A stretch of DNA of 19,602 nt, taken from Deltaproteobacteria bacterium. GTDB lineage: Bacteria; Myxococcota_A; UBA796; UBA2385. The position numbers and the translations under genes are program-made. Location of the stretch: assembly GCA_003694325.1 (NCBI GenBank), contig RFKJ01000493.1:1-19602 (forward strand). Reading direction: 5' to 3'. The notes under the pieces were generated by a model. It saw only the letters and a program-made list of their open reading frames with translations. It was not told the origin of the DNA and ran no database searches. Numbering within the stretch: position 1 is the first letter of the stretch; each line of letters starts with the position of its first letter. Shown here piece after piece: positions 1 to 6,759 of this stretch.

Positions 1-187
1 GCCACGGGCTGAACAGCATCCCCACGAGCAGCAGCCAGGCGACGACGCAGCCGACCAGCACCGCCACGTCGCGGTAGCTGCCCGATCGAGGCGCAGCGAC
101 GACGATGAGCTCGGCGTCGGTGCGGGACTCCACCTCGGCAACGGCGGCTTCGACCGCCTCACTGAAGGCAGCGTTGGTGTGCAGCAT
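1..187 (-). CDS. TPM-domain-like membrane protein, N-terminal fragment
   Basis: The reading frame starts at ATG 187 and stays open to the left edge, giving 62 residues of an incomplete protein. Residues 8-39 (FSEAVEAAVAEVESRTDAEL and on to RSGSYRD) look like an amphipathic helix followed by a short strand with the E-x-R-T-x-A-E-L-I-V-V pattern seen at the start of TPM-type (YgcG/TPM_phosphatase) proteins. Residues 41-59 form a hydrophobic, membrane-spanning stretch. In related proteins a small soluble domain sits beside one or two membrane helices; the role is not well defined. No clear Shine-Dalgarno precedes the ATG; a TATGCT hexamer lies about 24 nt upstream. It follows the GNAT gene on the same strand after 69 nt and could be cotranscribed with it. 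The family assignment rests on a short fragment and may be wrong; that this is a coding start followed by a membrane helix is more certain. Confidence 0.6.
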   Translation of the reverse strand, partial: MLHTNAAFSEAVEAAVAEVESRTDAELIVVAAPRSGSYRDVAVLVGCVVAWLLLVGMLFSPW

Positions 188-256
188 GGGTCGTCGTTCC
201 GGTCGAGCAGCATACGTCGGCGGCCGGCCGTCATTGCCGGCCCGAACGGCGGGCGG

Positions 257-1099
257 TCAACGGGCGGCGAGGCGGAAGGCGGTGGCGCGGCGAAAGCCCG
301 CCCGCTCGTATGCTGCCACGGCCGGGTGGTTGGCTTCGTTGACGTGCAGGGTGACGCGACGGTAGCGCTGGAACAGCCTGTCGCAGGCGGCGCGCATGCC
401 CGCCGTCGCCAACCCGCGCCCCCGGTGGGAGGGCAGCACGTAGGTGCCGCCGACCTGGACCCCGTCCTGGTGGTGGCGACCCACATCGAGCTTGAACACG
501 ATCCCGTCGTCGGCGAGCCCGAGCAGGCACCGACCGCTGCGGACCCGGCCGCGCACCTGCCGGCGGAATCCCTCCGGGTCCTCGTCGCGGGGATCGGCCT
601 GCAGGTCCTCGGCGATCATGGCGGCGCTCCACTCGACCACCAGGGGCACGTCGGATGCGCCCGCCGTGCGCAGCGCGAGGCGGGGGCCGGGAGCGACGCG
701 GGTGCAGACGTAGAGGCGCTGGTCGTACCACAGCCGGGGCGCCGGGGCGCCCAGACCCCGCCACAGGGCATCGCACGCCTCGCGGGGGCCGATCACCATC
801 CGGGGGGGACGGCGGGGTCCCAGGAATGCGCCGATCGCCCGACACCCTTCCGGATCTCCCCACGGCACCGCCAGCCCGACGACGACCGAGGCACCCGGCT
901 CGGGTACCGGGCGGCCGGACCAGGCGACCGCCACCAGCCGTCCCCGCCCGTCGTCGGCGCCGACCCACCAGGCTCCCTGCTGGCCGTCCAGGCCCCACGA
1001 CTGCAGCGCCGACAGCAGGAACAGGTTGGTGTCGGGGTCGGCGGACAGCAGGTCCCGGACCTCGCGGGTGCGGTCCACCGACAGGGGGGCGGCCCGCAC
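257..1099 (-). CDS. GNAT-family N-acetyltransferase with DUF4081-like N-terminal half
   Basis: This 280-residue protein would transfer an acetyl group from acetyl-CoA to an amine; the substrate is unknown. The C-terminal half (about residues 139-280) is a GNAT fold. It has a GGTYVLPSHRGRGLA stretch at 217-231 carrying the R-G-x-G-L/A pyrophosphate-binding motif, and LHVNEANHPAVAAYERAGF at 251-269, the classic final strand and helix. The N-terminal half (residues 1-130), with DPDTNLFLLSAL at 21-32, resembles the DUF4081 domain found in front of some bacterial GNAT enzymes. I chose the GTG start at 1099 because it begins one base after the kinase stop (TGACGTG). That implies translational coupling, whereas the longer open frame to 1381 lies entirely inside the kinase gene. 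Coupling to a kinase/ATPase suggests a shared signalling role, but that is inference. The enzyme class is fairly certain. Confidence 0.87.
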   Translation of the reverse strand: MRAAPLSVDRTREVRDLLSADPDTNLFLLSALQSWGLDGQQGAWWVGADDGRGRLVAVAWSGRPVPEPGASVVVGLAVPWGDPEGCRAIGAFLGPRRPPRMVIGPREACDALWRGLGAPAPRLWYDQRLYVCTRVAPGPRLALRTAGASDVPLVVEWSAAMIAEDLQADPRDEDPEGFRRQVRGRVRSGRCLLGLADDGIVFKLDVGRHHQDGVQVGGTYVLPSHRGRGLATAGMRAACDRLFQRYRRVTLHVNEANHPAVAAYERAGFRRATAFRLAAR

Positions 1100-1100
1100 G

Positions 1101-2588
1101 TCAGCCGACCCGTTCGAGGAACACGCCGTCCTCGCTCTCGGCGAGGAGCCCCCGGTCGAACAGCGGCTCGGCCAGGTCGAGCAGGTCGTGTTCCCCCAGG
1201 TCCAGGTCGGCCGCCAGTTGCGCCACGGGAACGGGTCCCTGGCTGGTGGCCTGGAGGATCCGCCGTTCCCGGGGGCTGAGGTCCGAGGGCAGGTCGGTCC
1301 GGCCGACGATGATCCGAATGGCGCCCGGGCGTCCGCCGGAGAGGGCGTGGATCTCGCGGATCCGGTCGATATCGTCGCCACCCAGCATCAGGGCGACCTC
1401 GTCGACCGTCAGGGGGGGCGGCGTGATGTGACGGGCGCCGAGGGTGAGCAGGGCCGGCACCGGTCGCTCGGCGCGGACCATCACCAGGCCCGGGGGACGG
1501 CGAGCCATGAGCCGGGTCGCGATGCGCGTGCCGTCCGGGGACTCGGTGTCCAGGACGATGACGCTGGGGCGACGCTCGGCCTCGGCGACGATGGCGTCGA
1601 CCACCTGGGGCCCGGTGGCCGTCGGCTGGTGGCGGACGAGCTGGAGATCCTCGCGCCGGGCTGCCTCGGTCGTCTCCCGGATCAGCGTGCTCCGCCCGGA
1701 GCCGGGGGGACCGTGGACCACCACCATGGTCCCCACGCCGTTGCTGGCCTGGACCACCATCCGCCGCAGGATCGCGCGTTCCCGGTGCATGCCCACCACC
1801 ACCGGGCCGGGGATCCCCTGCCCGCAGGCCCGCAGGGCGGTGGCCACGAGGGCGGCATCGCGCGGACGGGTGGCGACCGATCGGGCCAGCATGCGCAGGA
1901 TCAGCTCGCCGAGCTGCTGGGGCAGGTCGGGGACCCAGGCCGAGGGCGGGCAGGGCAGGTCCTGCAGCGGCAGGACGGCCAGCGCGGCCGGGTCGACGTC
2001 TCCGAAGGGGCCGCGGCCGGTGCAGATCCGGTAGGCAATGGCCCCCAGGGCATAGATGTCGCTGGACGGCGTCGGGGCCTCGCCACGCAGCAGCTCGGGG
2101 GCGGCGTAGCCCAGCGTGCCGGCGAACCCCTCCTCGCCCGGGCCTCCGTCGTGGGCGAGACCCAGGTCGATGATCCGCGGACGGTCGTCGGGATCGACCA
2201 GCACGTTGGAGGGCTTGAGGTCCCCGTGGATCACCCCCCGGGCGTGGAGCCGGGCCAACCCCTCGGCGATCCGGGCGAGCATGTCGGCGCGCTGCTGGTG
2301 GGTCTTCCCCTCGGCCCAGGCGTCCACCGGCCCGCCCTCGACGTAGTCGGTGGCCAGCCACCGGCCGTCGGGGTCCCGGTCGTCCAGGTGGGCGACGTAG
2401 GGATGCGACAGCCCGGCCAGCACCTCCCCCTCGTGGCGGAGCATGCGCGCCCCGTGGTCCGTCGTCGCCCGCTTCAACGCGACCGGACCGCGCGGGCCAT
2501 CGGCCAGCCAGACCTCGGCATGGGGGCCCTGGCCGAGGAGCGTCCGGCGGGTGTAGGGGCCCAGGGTGTCGACGACGGGTTCGGGCAT
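1101..2588 (-). CDS. Ser/Thr protein kinase fused to STAND-like ATPase and winged helix
   Basis: The 495-residue protein starts with a eukaryote-like kinase domain (about 10-255): glycine loop LGQGPHAEVW at 18-27, ATP-binding K39, catalytic loop HGDLKPSN at 121-128, the metal-binding triplet as DLG at 141-143, and APE at 163-165. The key residues are present, so it is probably active, with HGD replacing the usual HRD. A P-loop ATPase follows, with Walker A GPPGSGRST at 293-301, a Walker-B-like VIVLDTE at 343-349, and SGGRPGA at 417-423 resembling the G-x-P motif of STAND ATPases. Residues 437-492 look like a winged helix. There is no transmembrane segment, so the protein is probably cytoplasmic. 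The layout suggests a kinase whose output is gated by nucleotide-driven assembly. It lies 41 nt after nadA and is coupled to the GNAT gene. There is no Shine-Dalgarno; TAGGCT lies 9 nt before the ATG. Confidence 0.9.
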   Translation of the reverse strand: MPEPVVDTLGPYTRRTLLGQGPHAEVWLADGPRGPVALKRATTDHGARMLRHEGEVLAGLSHPYVAHLDDRDPDGRWLATDYVEGGPVDAWAEGKTHQQRADMLARIAEGLARLHARGVIHGDLKPSNVLVDPDDRPRIIDLGLAHDGGPGEEGFAGTLGYAAPELLRGEAPTPSSDIYALGAIAYRICTGRGPFGDVDPAALAVLPLQDLPCPPSAWVPDLPQQLGELILRMLARSVATRPRDAALVATALRACGQGIPGPVVVGMHRERAILRRMVVQASNGVGTMVVVHGPPGSGRSTLIRETTEAARREDLQLVRHQPTATGPQVVDAIVAEAERRPSVIVLDTESPDGTRIATRLMARRPPGLVMVRAERPVPALLTLGARHITPPPLTVDEVALMLGGDDIDRIREIHALSGGRPGAIRIIVGRTDLPSDLSPRERRILQATSQGPVPVAQLAADLDLGEHDLLDLAEPLFDRGLLAESEDGVFLERVG

Positions 2589-2597
2589 CGCACCCGC

Positions 2598-2603
2598 AGC
2601 CTA
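2598..2603 (-). promoter_or_regulatory. Possible leaderless -10 element before the kinase gene
   Basis: On the minus strand the hexamer TAGGCT (TAnnnT form) ends 9 nt before the kinase ATG at 2588. No Shine-Dalgarno lies between them, so transcription starting 6-8 nt downstream would yield an mRNA beginning at or near the AUG. No convincing -35 box is visible. The context CGCGATAGG-T-GCG is shared with the element before the carbamoyltransferase gene. Confidence 0.35.
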
Positions 2604-2629
2604 TCGCGGGGCAGCGTCCGGCTGCGGGG

Positions 2630-3586
2630 TCAGCCCAGGTCCATCATCCGCTGCAGCGGCTTGAGGGCGGCCAGGCGCAGGTCCTCGGGCATCTCGATGC
2701 GGGGGTGGAGGTCGCGGAGGGCGTCGCGGATCTTCTCCAGCGTGTTCAGCCGCATGTGCGGACACTCGTTGCAGGCGCAGGTCTCGTCCATGCCCGGCAG
2801 GGGCAGGAAGGTACGGTCCGGCGCCGCCTTCTGCATCTGGTGGAGGATGCCCGGCTCGGTGCCGACGATGAAGGTGTCGGCATCGGTGGTGGTGGTGGCG
2901 TACTTGAGGATCTGGCTGGTGCTGCCGACGAAGTCGGCGTAGCGCAGCAGGTTCTCCTCGCACTCGGGGTGGGCGACCACCTTGGCGTCGGGGTGGCGGA
3001 CCTTGAGCTTGACCAGCTTCTGTTCGCTGAAGGTCTCGTGGACGATGCAGGTGCCCGGCCACAGCTCCATGTCGCGACCGGTCCGACGCATCAGCCACCG
3101 CCCGAGGTTGCGGTCGGGGCAGAACAGGATCTTCTTGTCTTCGGGGATGCTGGCGATCACCCGTTCCGAGTTGCTGCTGGTGCAGATGATGTCGCTGACG
3201 GCCTTCACCCCGGCGGAGCAGTTGATGTAGCTGACCAGCACGCTGCCCGGATGCTCGGCCTTCCAGGCGGCCACCCGCTTCGCCGGCGCGGCGTCGGCCA
3301 GCGAGCAGCCGGCGTTCATGTCGGGGATCAACACGATCCGTTCGGGGTTGAGGATCTTGGCGCCCTCGGCCATGAAGTGCACGCCGCAGAACAGGATCAC
3401 GTCGGCCGTGGTGTCCCGCGCCGCCTTGGCGAGCTGCAGGGAGTCGCCGATGAAGTCGGCGAGATCCTGGATGTCGGGCTCCTGGTAGTAGTGGGCGAGG
3501 ATGACCGCGTTCCGCTTGCGACGCAGCTCGTCGATCTCGTCGAAGATGTCGGAGTGGGAACCGGAAGGCTGGGGAAGGGCGGACAT
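2630..3586 (-). CDS. nadA: Quinolinate synthase NadA
   Basis: NadA condenses iminoaspartate with dihydroxyacetone phosphate to make quinolinate, the precursor of the NAD pyridine ring, using a [4Fe-4S] cluster in the cytoplasm. The 318-residue length fits the family. The three cluster ligands can be placed: C94 in NAGCSLAD, C209 in HPECEEN, and C275 in the C-A-C-N-E-C-P-H-M stretch. Other conserved family blocks are ILAHYYQEPDIQDLADFIGDS (in part, about residues 29-49), FCGVHFMAEGAKILNPE at 66-82, YINCSAGVKA at 120-129 and ATTTTDADTFIVGTEPG at 230-246. The ATG at 3586 has a GGAG Shine-Dalgarno 5 nt upstream (3592-3595). No nadB or nadC is visible nearby, so the gene is separated from the rest of the pathway here. 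The kinase follows after 41 nt. Identity is near certain. Confidence 0.97.
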   Translation of the reverse strand: MSALPQPSGSHSDIFDEIDELRRKRNAVILAHYYQEPDIQDLADFIGDSLQLAKAARDTTADVILFCGVHFMAEGAKILNPERIVLIPDMNAGCSLADAAPAKRVAAWKAEHPGSVLVSYINCSAGVKAVSDIICTSSNSERVIASIPEDKKILFCPDRNLGRWLMRRTGRDMELWPGTCIVHETFSEQKLVKLKVRHPDAKVVAHPECEENLLRYADFVGSTSQILKYATTTTDADTFIVGTEPGILHQMQKAAPDRTFLPLPGMDETCACNECPHMRLNTLEKIRDALRDLHPRIEMPEDLRLAALKPLQRMMDLG

Positions 3587-3607
3587 GGTCGCTCCGTGGC
3601 TGCCGGC

Positions 3608-3613
3608 AACCTA
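3608..3613 (-). promoter_or_regulatory. Possible -10 element of nadA
   Basis: The minus-strand hexamer TAGGTT lies 21 nt before the nadA ATG, leaving room for a short leader that contains the GGAG site at 3592-3595. It abuts a perfect CCCCGCGGGG palindrome at 3615-3624. No clear -35 box is seen, so the call is tentative. Confidence 0.35.
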
Positions 3614-3644
3614 ACCCCGCGGGGCGGTCCGGTCCGGCCTGGCG

Positions 3645-3674
3645 TTGTGCATGGCGGCTCCGCTCGGCTACGGT
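3645..3674 (+). promoter_or_regulatory. Possible sigma70-type promoter of the NlpC/P60 gene
   Basis: TTGTGC (3645-3650) and TACGGT (3669-3674) are separated by 18 nt, close to a housekeeping -35/-10 pair. The -10 ends 6 nt before the GTG at 3681, so the predicted transcription start coincides with the start codon and the mRNA would be leaderless. It faces the nadA promoter in a shared divergent region of 94 bp. Confidence 0.42.
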
Positions 3675-3680
3675 CTTGAC

Positions 3681-4433
3681 GTGACCAGAGCGACCCTCTC
3701 CCTGATGCTGTACCTGCTGGCGGGCTGCGCCTCGCACCGGGTGCGGATCCCCGGGCCGATGCGCCCGGTGGATCGGGCCGAGGCAGACGAGGAGGCGGGC
3801 AACCCGGTCATCGCGCCGGGCACGGCAGCCCCCGCCGGGGACGCTGCGGCCGGAGCCTCCACGACCGGGGACGCCGCGACCGGGGCTGCCCCGACCGGGG
3901 AGGGGAGCCCGGCCGTCGGGCGGGGGGGCGCCCCCGACATCGCCCGGGCCGCCGCCCGGTTCCTGGGTCGGACGTCGCTGCGGGTGCAGGGAGAGCGCTA
4001 CCGGGCCGACTGTTCGGGCTTCGTGGCCGCGGTCTATGCCCGGACCGGTCGCCACCTCTCCGGCTCCACCGCCGATCTCTACGCGCGGGCGAAGGAGGCC
4101 GGGCTGCTGCACACCCGCCGGTCCCCCGACGTCGGCGACCTTGCCTTCTTCGACAACACCTACGATCGCAACCGCAACGGCCGGCGGGACGATCCGCTGT
4201 CCCACGTGGCCATCGTCGAAGCCATCGCCGACGACGGCACGATCATCCTCATCCACTACGGCAGCAGGGGCGTGGCCCGGTTCACCATGGACCTGCGGCA
4301 CCCCAAGGTCCACGTCGACGACGACGGGATCCTGCGCAACAGCTACCTGCGCAGCGGCGGCGGGAAGAACCGCACCGCCGGGGCCCTGTTCCGGGCTTTC
4401 GGCAGCCTGTGGAGGCTCGGTCCGGAGAGCTGA
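3681..4433 (+). CDS. NlpC/P60-family lipoprotein, putative cell-wall peptidase
   Basis: The 250-residue protein has a short lipoprotein signal with lipobox YLLAGC (acceptor C16), a low-complexity Gly/Ala/Thr linker (about 40-85) with GDAATGAAPTG-like repeats, and an NlpC/P60 domain (about 86-250). The catalytic cysteine is C111 in ADCSGF, the histidine H175 in LSHVAIVE, and H192 in ILIHYG is the likely third residue. Family members cleave peptide bonds in murein stem peptides, so the protein probably sits in the periplasm anchored to a membrane, though many relatives have other amide substrates. I chose GTG 3681 because it gives a compact lipoprotein signal and abuts a promoter-like TACGGT; the upstream ATGs at 3645 and 3651 would add a less signal-like, acidic-containing head. 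The insert DNTYDRNRNGRRDDP (158-172) before H175 is hydrophilic and resembles a calcium-binding-type loop. It converges on the carbamoyltransferase gene. Confidence 0.88.
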   Translation: MTRATLSLMLYLLAGCASHRVRIPGPMRPVDRAEADEEAGNPVIAPGTAAPAGDAAAGASTTGDAATGAAPTGEGSPAVGRGGAPDIARAAARFLGRTSLRVQGERYRADCSGFVAAVYARTGRHLSGSTADLYARAKEAGLLHTRRSPDVGDLAFFDNTYDRNRNGRRDDPLSHVAIVEAIADDGTIILIHYGSRGVARFTMDLRHPKVHVDDDGILRNSYLRSGGGKNRTAGALFRAFGSLWRLGPES

Positions 4434-4438
4434 TCCCG

Positions 4439-4466
4439 CGCGGGCGGGGGGGCCTCCCGGCCCGCG
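4439..4466. terminator. GC-rich hairpin between convergent genes
   Basis: CGCGGGC (4439-4445) pairs with GCCCGCG (4460-4466) around a G/C-rich loop. It occupies most of the 34 bp between the stop codons of the NlpC/P60 and carbamoyltransferase genes, as expected for a shared bidirectional terminator. There is no T-tract on either side, so Rho-independent strength is uncertain. Confidence 0.4.
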
Positions 4467-4467
4467 G

Positions 4468-6174
4468 TCAGCGGGGACCGGATTCGCACTCCACCAGGTA
4501 CGGCCCCAGCCACAGGGCGTCCAGGCCCGCGGTGCGGAAGGCGCGCACGGCGTCCTGGGCCGTCCGCACGATGGGCTCCTCGTGCATGTTGAAGCTCGTG
4601 TTGATGAGCACGGGGACGCCGGTGCGCTCGCCGTATGCCGTCAACAGCGCATGGACGTCGGGGTTCTCGTCCGCGGAGACGAGCTGGGGACGCGCCGTGC
4701 CGTCGACGTGGACCGCCGCCGGGCAGCGCCGGGCGAACTCCGGCGTGACGTCGAAACAGACGGTCATGAAGTGGGCCGCCCGGGCGGCCTTGTCCAGGCC
4801 GACGAACCAGCGGTCGGCGTCCTCGGCCCGGACGATGGGGGCGAAGGGCATGAACTCCGAGCGCTGGAGCCTGGCGTTGAGGGTGTCGTTGATCGAGGGG
4901 TTGGCCGCCGAGGCGAACACGCTGCGGTTGCCCAGTGCCCGGGGCCCCCACTCCATGCCGCCGGCGCAGCGAGCCAGCACCTTGCCCTGGGCCAGGAGGG
5001 CCGCGGCCCGCTGCACCCGGTCCGGTGGCCGGGTGCGGGGCAGCTCGGCCAGGCTCAGGGCGGCGGCGCATTCCCGTTCGTCGGGATCGGTGCCCAGCCA
5101 GGCGTGCGGCAGGGCCCGGGGCTCGGCGCCGATGTTGCCGAGGACCGCCCCGACCGCCAGGCCGCCGTCGCCCATGTGGGGCATGACCCACAGGTCCTGC
5201 ACCTCGTCCAGCTCGGCGATGCGCTGGTTCAGCTTGACGTTGGCGAAGACTCCCCCGGCGACGGCGAGGTGTCGCTGGCCGCTGCGCTCGATCCAGTAGC
5301 GGACGAAGGCGACTACGGCGTCTTCGAGGACCCGCTGGGCCGCCGCCGCGATCTCCTCGCGGGACCAGCGGCGGATCTCGGACCAGAACGGGTCATCGGG
5401 GTGCTCCACCCGGGTGAGGGGGACCGTCGAGAAGCCGGGGCCGACGAAGCGCAGCCGCTGGCGCATGTGGGCCACCAAGGGGGGGGGCGGCTCGGCGTAG
5501 GCGGCCAGGCCGGTGACCTTGCCCTCGTGGCGGTTGGGGATGAAGCCGAGGAGCTCGGTGATCCGGCTGTAGAAGCTGTTGACGGCGGCCAGCCCCGACT
5601 GCCGCCACACCCGGGCGAGCCGCCCGCCGGCTCCGCTGCTGACGGTGGCGGTCGTGCCGTCGCCCATGGCGTCGACCGTGATGACCAGGCAGTCTTCGTG
5701 GGGCTGGGTGCGGTAGGCGCCCTCGGCGTGGGCCTGGTGGTGGTCCATCATGATCAATCCGCCGTTGTCGAGGTTGGCGGACGAAAATGGTCGGGCGTGC
5801 AGGCGCCGCCGCAGCAGCGAGCGGCAGGCGTCGACCTCCAGCGTGTACAGGCCGGACCCCTTCAGCAGCGACTGGTAGACGACGTAGGCGTGCAGCAGCG
5901 GCGAGAACTGCCCCTGGCTGCGGGCGCGGTGGTGCTCGGCGGGAAAGGCGCGGAGCAGGGCCGACGGCGTGAACGCCGTGCCGACCACGATCCGCTCGAC
6001 GTCGCGGGCCTTGACCCCGGCGATGTCGAGCGCTTCGTCGATGGCGCCCCACGGGAAGGCGCCGGAGGCCTTCTGGCGGTCGACCCGCTCCTGGTTCACG
6101 GCGGCGGCGATGCGGCCGTGGACCGCCACGGCGGCGCCGCTGTCGTGGTTGTCTGCGATGCCCAGCACGATCAT
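4468..6174 (-). CDS. NodU/CmcH-type O-carbamoyltransferase
   Basis: Enzymes of this family (TobZ, NodU, CmcH) use carbamoyl phosphate and ATP to form carbamoyl-adenylate in a YrdC/Kae1-like fold, then pass the carbamoyl group to a hydroxyl on a sugar, antibiotic or glycan. The 568-residue length matches the family. Visible motifs are DNHDSGAA at 8-15, the metal-binding HHQAHA at 145-150, DAMGDG at 168-173, GGVFANVKLN at 307-316, GGMEWGPRALGNRS at 405-418 and LINTSFNMHEEP near the C-terminus. All look intact. The acceptor is unknown: no sugar-nucleotide or antibiotic biosynthesis genes flank it, so this is an orphan copy. The start at 6174 lacks a Shine-Dalgarno but has TAGGGT 6 nt upstream. 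Codons near 5479-5487 contain a run of nine C on the coding strand (Pro-Pro-Pro-Leu), a possible slippage site. Confidence 0.95.
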   Translation of the reverse strand: MIVLGIADNHDSGAAVAVHGRIAAAVNQERVDRQKASGAFPWGAIDEALDIAGVKARDVERIVVGTAFTPSALLRAFPAEHHRARSQGQFSPLLHAYVVYQSLLKGSGLYTLEVDACRSLLRRRLHARPFSSANLDNGGLIMMDHHQAHAEGAYRTQPHEDCLVITVDAMGDGTTATVSSGAGGRLARVWRQSGLAAVNSFYSRITELLGFIPNRHEGKVTGLAAYAEPPPPLVAHMRQRLRFVGPGFSTVPLTRVEHPDDPFWSEIRRWSREEIAAAAQRVLEDAVVAFVRYWIERSGQRHLAVAGGVFANVKLNQRIAELDEVQDLWVMPHMGDGGLAVGAVLGNIGAEPRALPHAWLGTDPDERECAAALSLAELPRTRPPDRVQRAAALLAQGKVLARCAGGMEWGPRALGNRSVFASAANPSINDTLNARLQRSEFMPFAPIVRAEDADRWFVGLDKAARAAHFMTVCFDVTPEFARRCPAAVHVDGTARPQLVSADENPDVHALLTAYGERTGVPVLINTSFNMHEEPIVRTAQDAVRAFRTAGLDALWLGPYLVECESGPR

Positions 6175-6180
6175 GGGCGC

Positions 6181-6186
6181 ACCCTA
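6181..6186 (-). promoter_or_regulatory. Possible leaderless -10 element of the carbamoyltransferase gene
   Basis: The minus-strand TAGGGT ends 6 nt before the ATG at 6174, with no room for a Shine-Dalgarno. The surrounding CGCGATAGGGTGCG closely matches the sequence before the kinase gene, CGCGATAGGCTGCG. No clear -35 box is seen. Confidence 0.4.
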
Positions 6187-6288
6187 TCGCGAGCGGCGGC
6201 GGCGGGGCCGCCGACGGCGCCGGACCGCAGCCCCATGACCATGGGCGCCCGAGGCCACCAGGGCTGCGGCCCGACGTCGACCCGCGTG

Positions 6289-6389
6289 GTCGGCGGCGGG
6301 TGCGCGCCTGCGGGATGCTCCTGCGGTCGGCGCCTGGTGCGCGCTTGCGGGATGCTCCTGCGGTCGGCGGCGGGTGCGCGCCTGCGGGA
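6289..6389. repeat. 37-bp direct tandem repeat, about 2.7 copies
   Basis: Units begin at 6289, 6326 and 6363; the third is cut after 27 bp. Each begins GTCGGCG and contains TGCGCGC(C/T)TGCGGGA. Units 1 and 3 agree fully over the shared 27 bp, and unit 2 differs at a few positions. The copies abut without spacers, so this is not a CRISPR. It lies about 115 bp upstream of the carbamoyltransferase start. Confidence 0.9.
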
Positions 6390-6487
6390 GTCCGGGCATC
6401 CGTCGCAACGGCGGCGGGCCGCAGGCTCCCGGGCCCGCAAACGCGGGGGCGGGTGGCCAGGATTCGGGGGTTGAGCCCTCGCCCCGC

Positions 6488-6518
6488 CGATCCTGACCGG
6501 ATTCCGGTCAGGATCGGG
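6488..6518. repeat. Perfect 14-bp inverted repeat with 3-nt loop
   Basis: CCGATCCTGACCGG (6488-6501) is the exact reverse complement of CCGGTCAGGATCGG (6505-6518), separated by ATT. It would form a very stable hairpin on either strand. It lies about 240 nt beyond the FG-GAP stop and has no T-run, so it is more likely a REP-type element than a terminator. Confidence 0.9.
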
Positions 6519-6539
6519 TGCAAGAGGCGTCCCCCCCGT

Positions 6540-6566
6540 GATCCTGACCGGAAAGCGGCCATGATC
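6540..6566. repeat. Second, imperfect copy of the palindrome
   Basis: The left arm GATCCTGACCGG is identical to the first copy and begins 50 bp later. The right arm GCGGCCATGATC is diverged, with about three mismatched pairs. A third, shorter relative starts with GATCCTGGCC at 6591 and forms GGCCGC-C-GCGGCC at 6597-6609. Confidence 0.75.
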
Positions 6567-6759
6567 CGGGGGGCGATCGCTTACCCCGTGGATCCTGGCC
6601 GCCGCGGCCGACGTGCGGATGCCCGCCCACGACGCGAACTCGAGCATCGGCGCGTGCCCCACCGGGGTGGTCTGTCGGGGCGCACGCCAGCATCTGCAGG
6701 CGTGCCCTGCCCGACCCGGCACCGGGCCTCGGTCGGCTTCGACGAGGCGCGGATCCCCA

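Larger units (their letters stand above)
6175..6759. other. Gene-free region with tandem and palindromic repeats
   Basis: These 585 bp separate the end of the FG-GAP gene from the start of the carbamoyltransferase gene. Open frames cross the region on both strands, but their translations are Arg/Pro/Gly/Ala-rich, follow the DNA repeats and match no family, so I do not call a gene. It holds the 37-bp tandem repeat (6289-6389) and the ~50-bp palindrome array (about 6457-6609). From about 6615 to 6759 I see nothing distinctive. Confidence 0.7.

Noticed and set aside
1026..2942. 638-codon plus-strand frame across the kinase and nadA
   Set aside because: It crosses two clearly recognisable minus-strand genes and has no domain pattern.
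2601..4313. 570-codon minus-strand frame spanning nadA and the NlpC/P60 gene
   Set aside because: It is out of frame with nadA and antisense to the NlpC/P60 gene; its translation is Arg/Pro/His-rich.
6289..6389. 37-bp repeat considered as a CRISPR array
   Set aside because: Copies abut directly with no spacers, there are fewer than three copies and no cas genes are present.
4036..6474. 812-codon plus-strand frame opposite the carbamoyltransferase
   Set aside because: The carbamoyltransferase has all its family motifs on the minus strand; this frame is its shadow.
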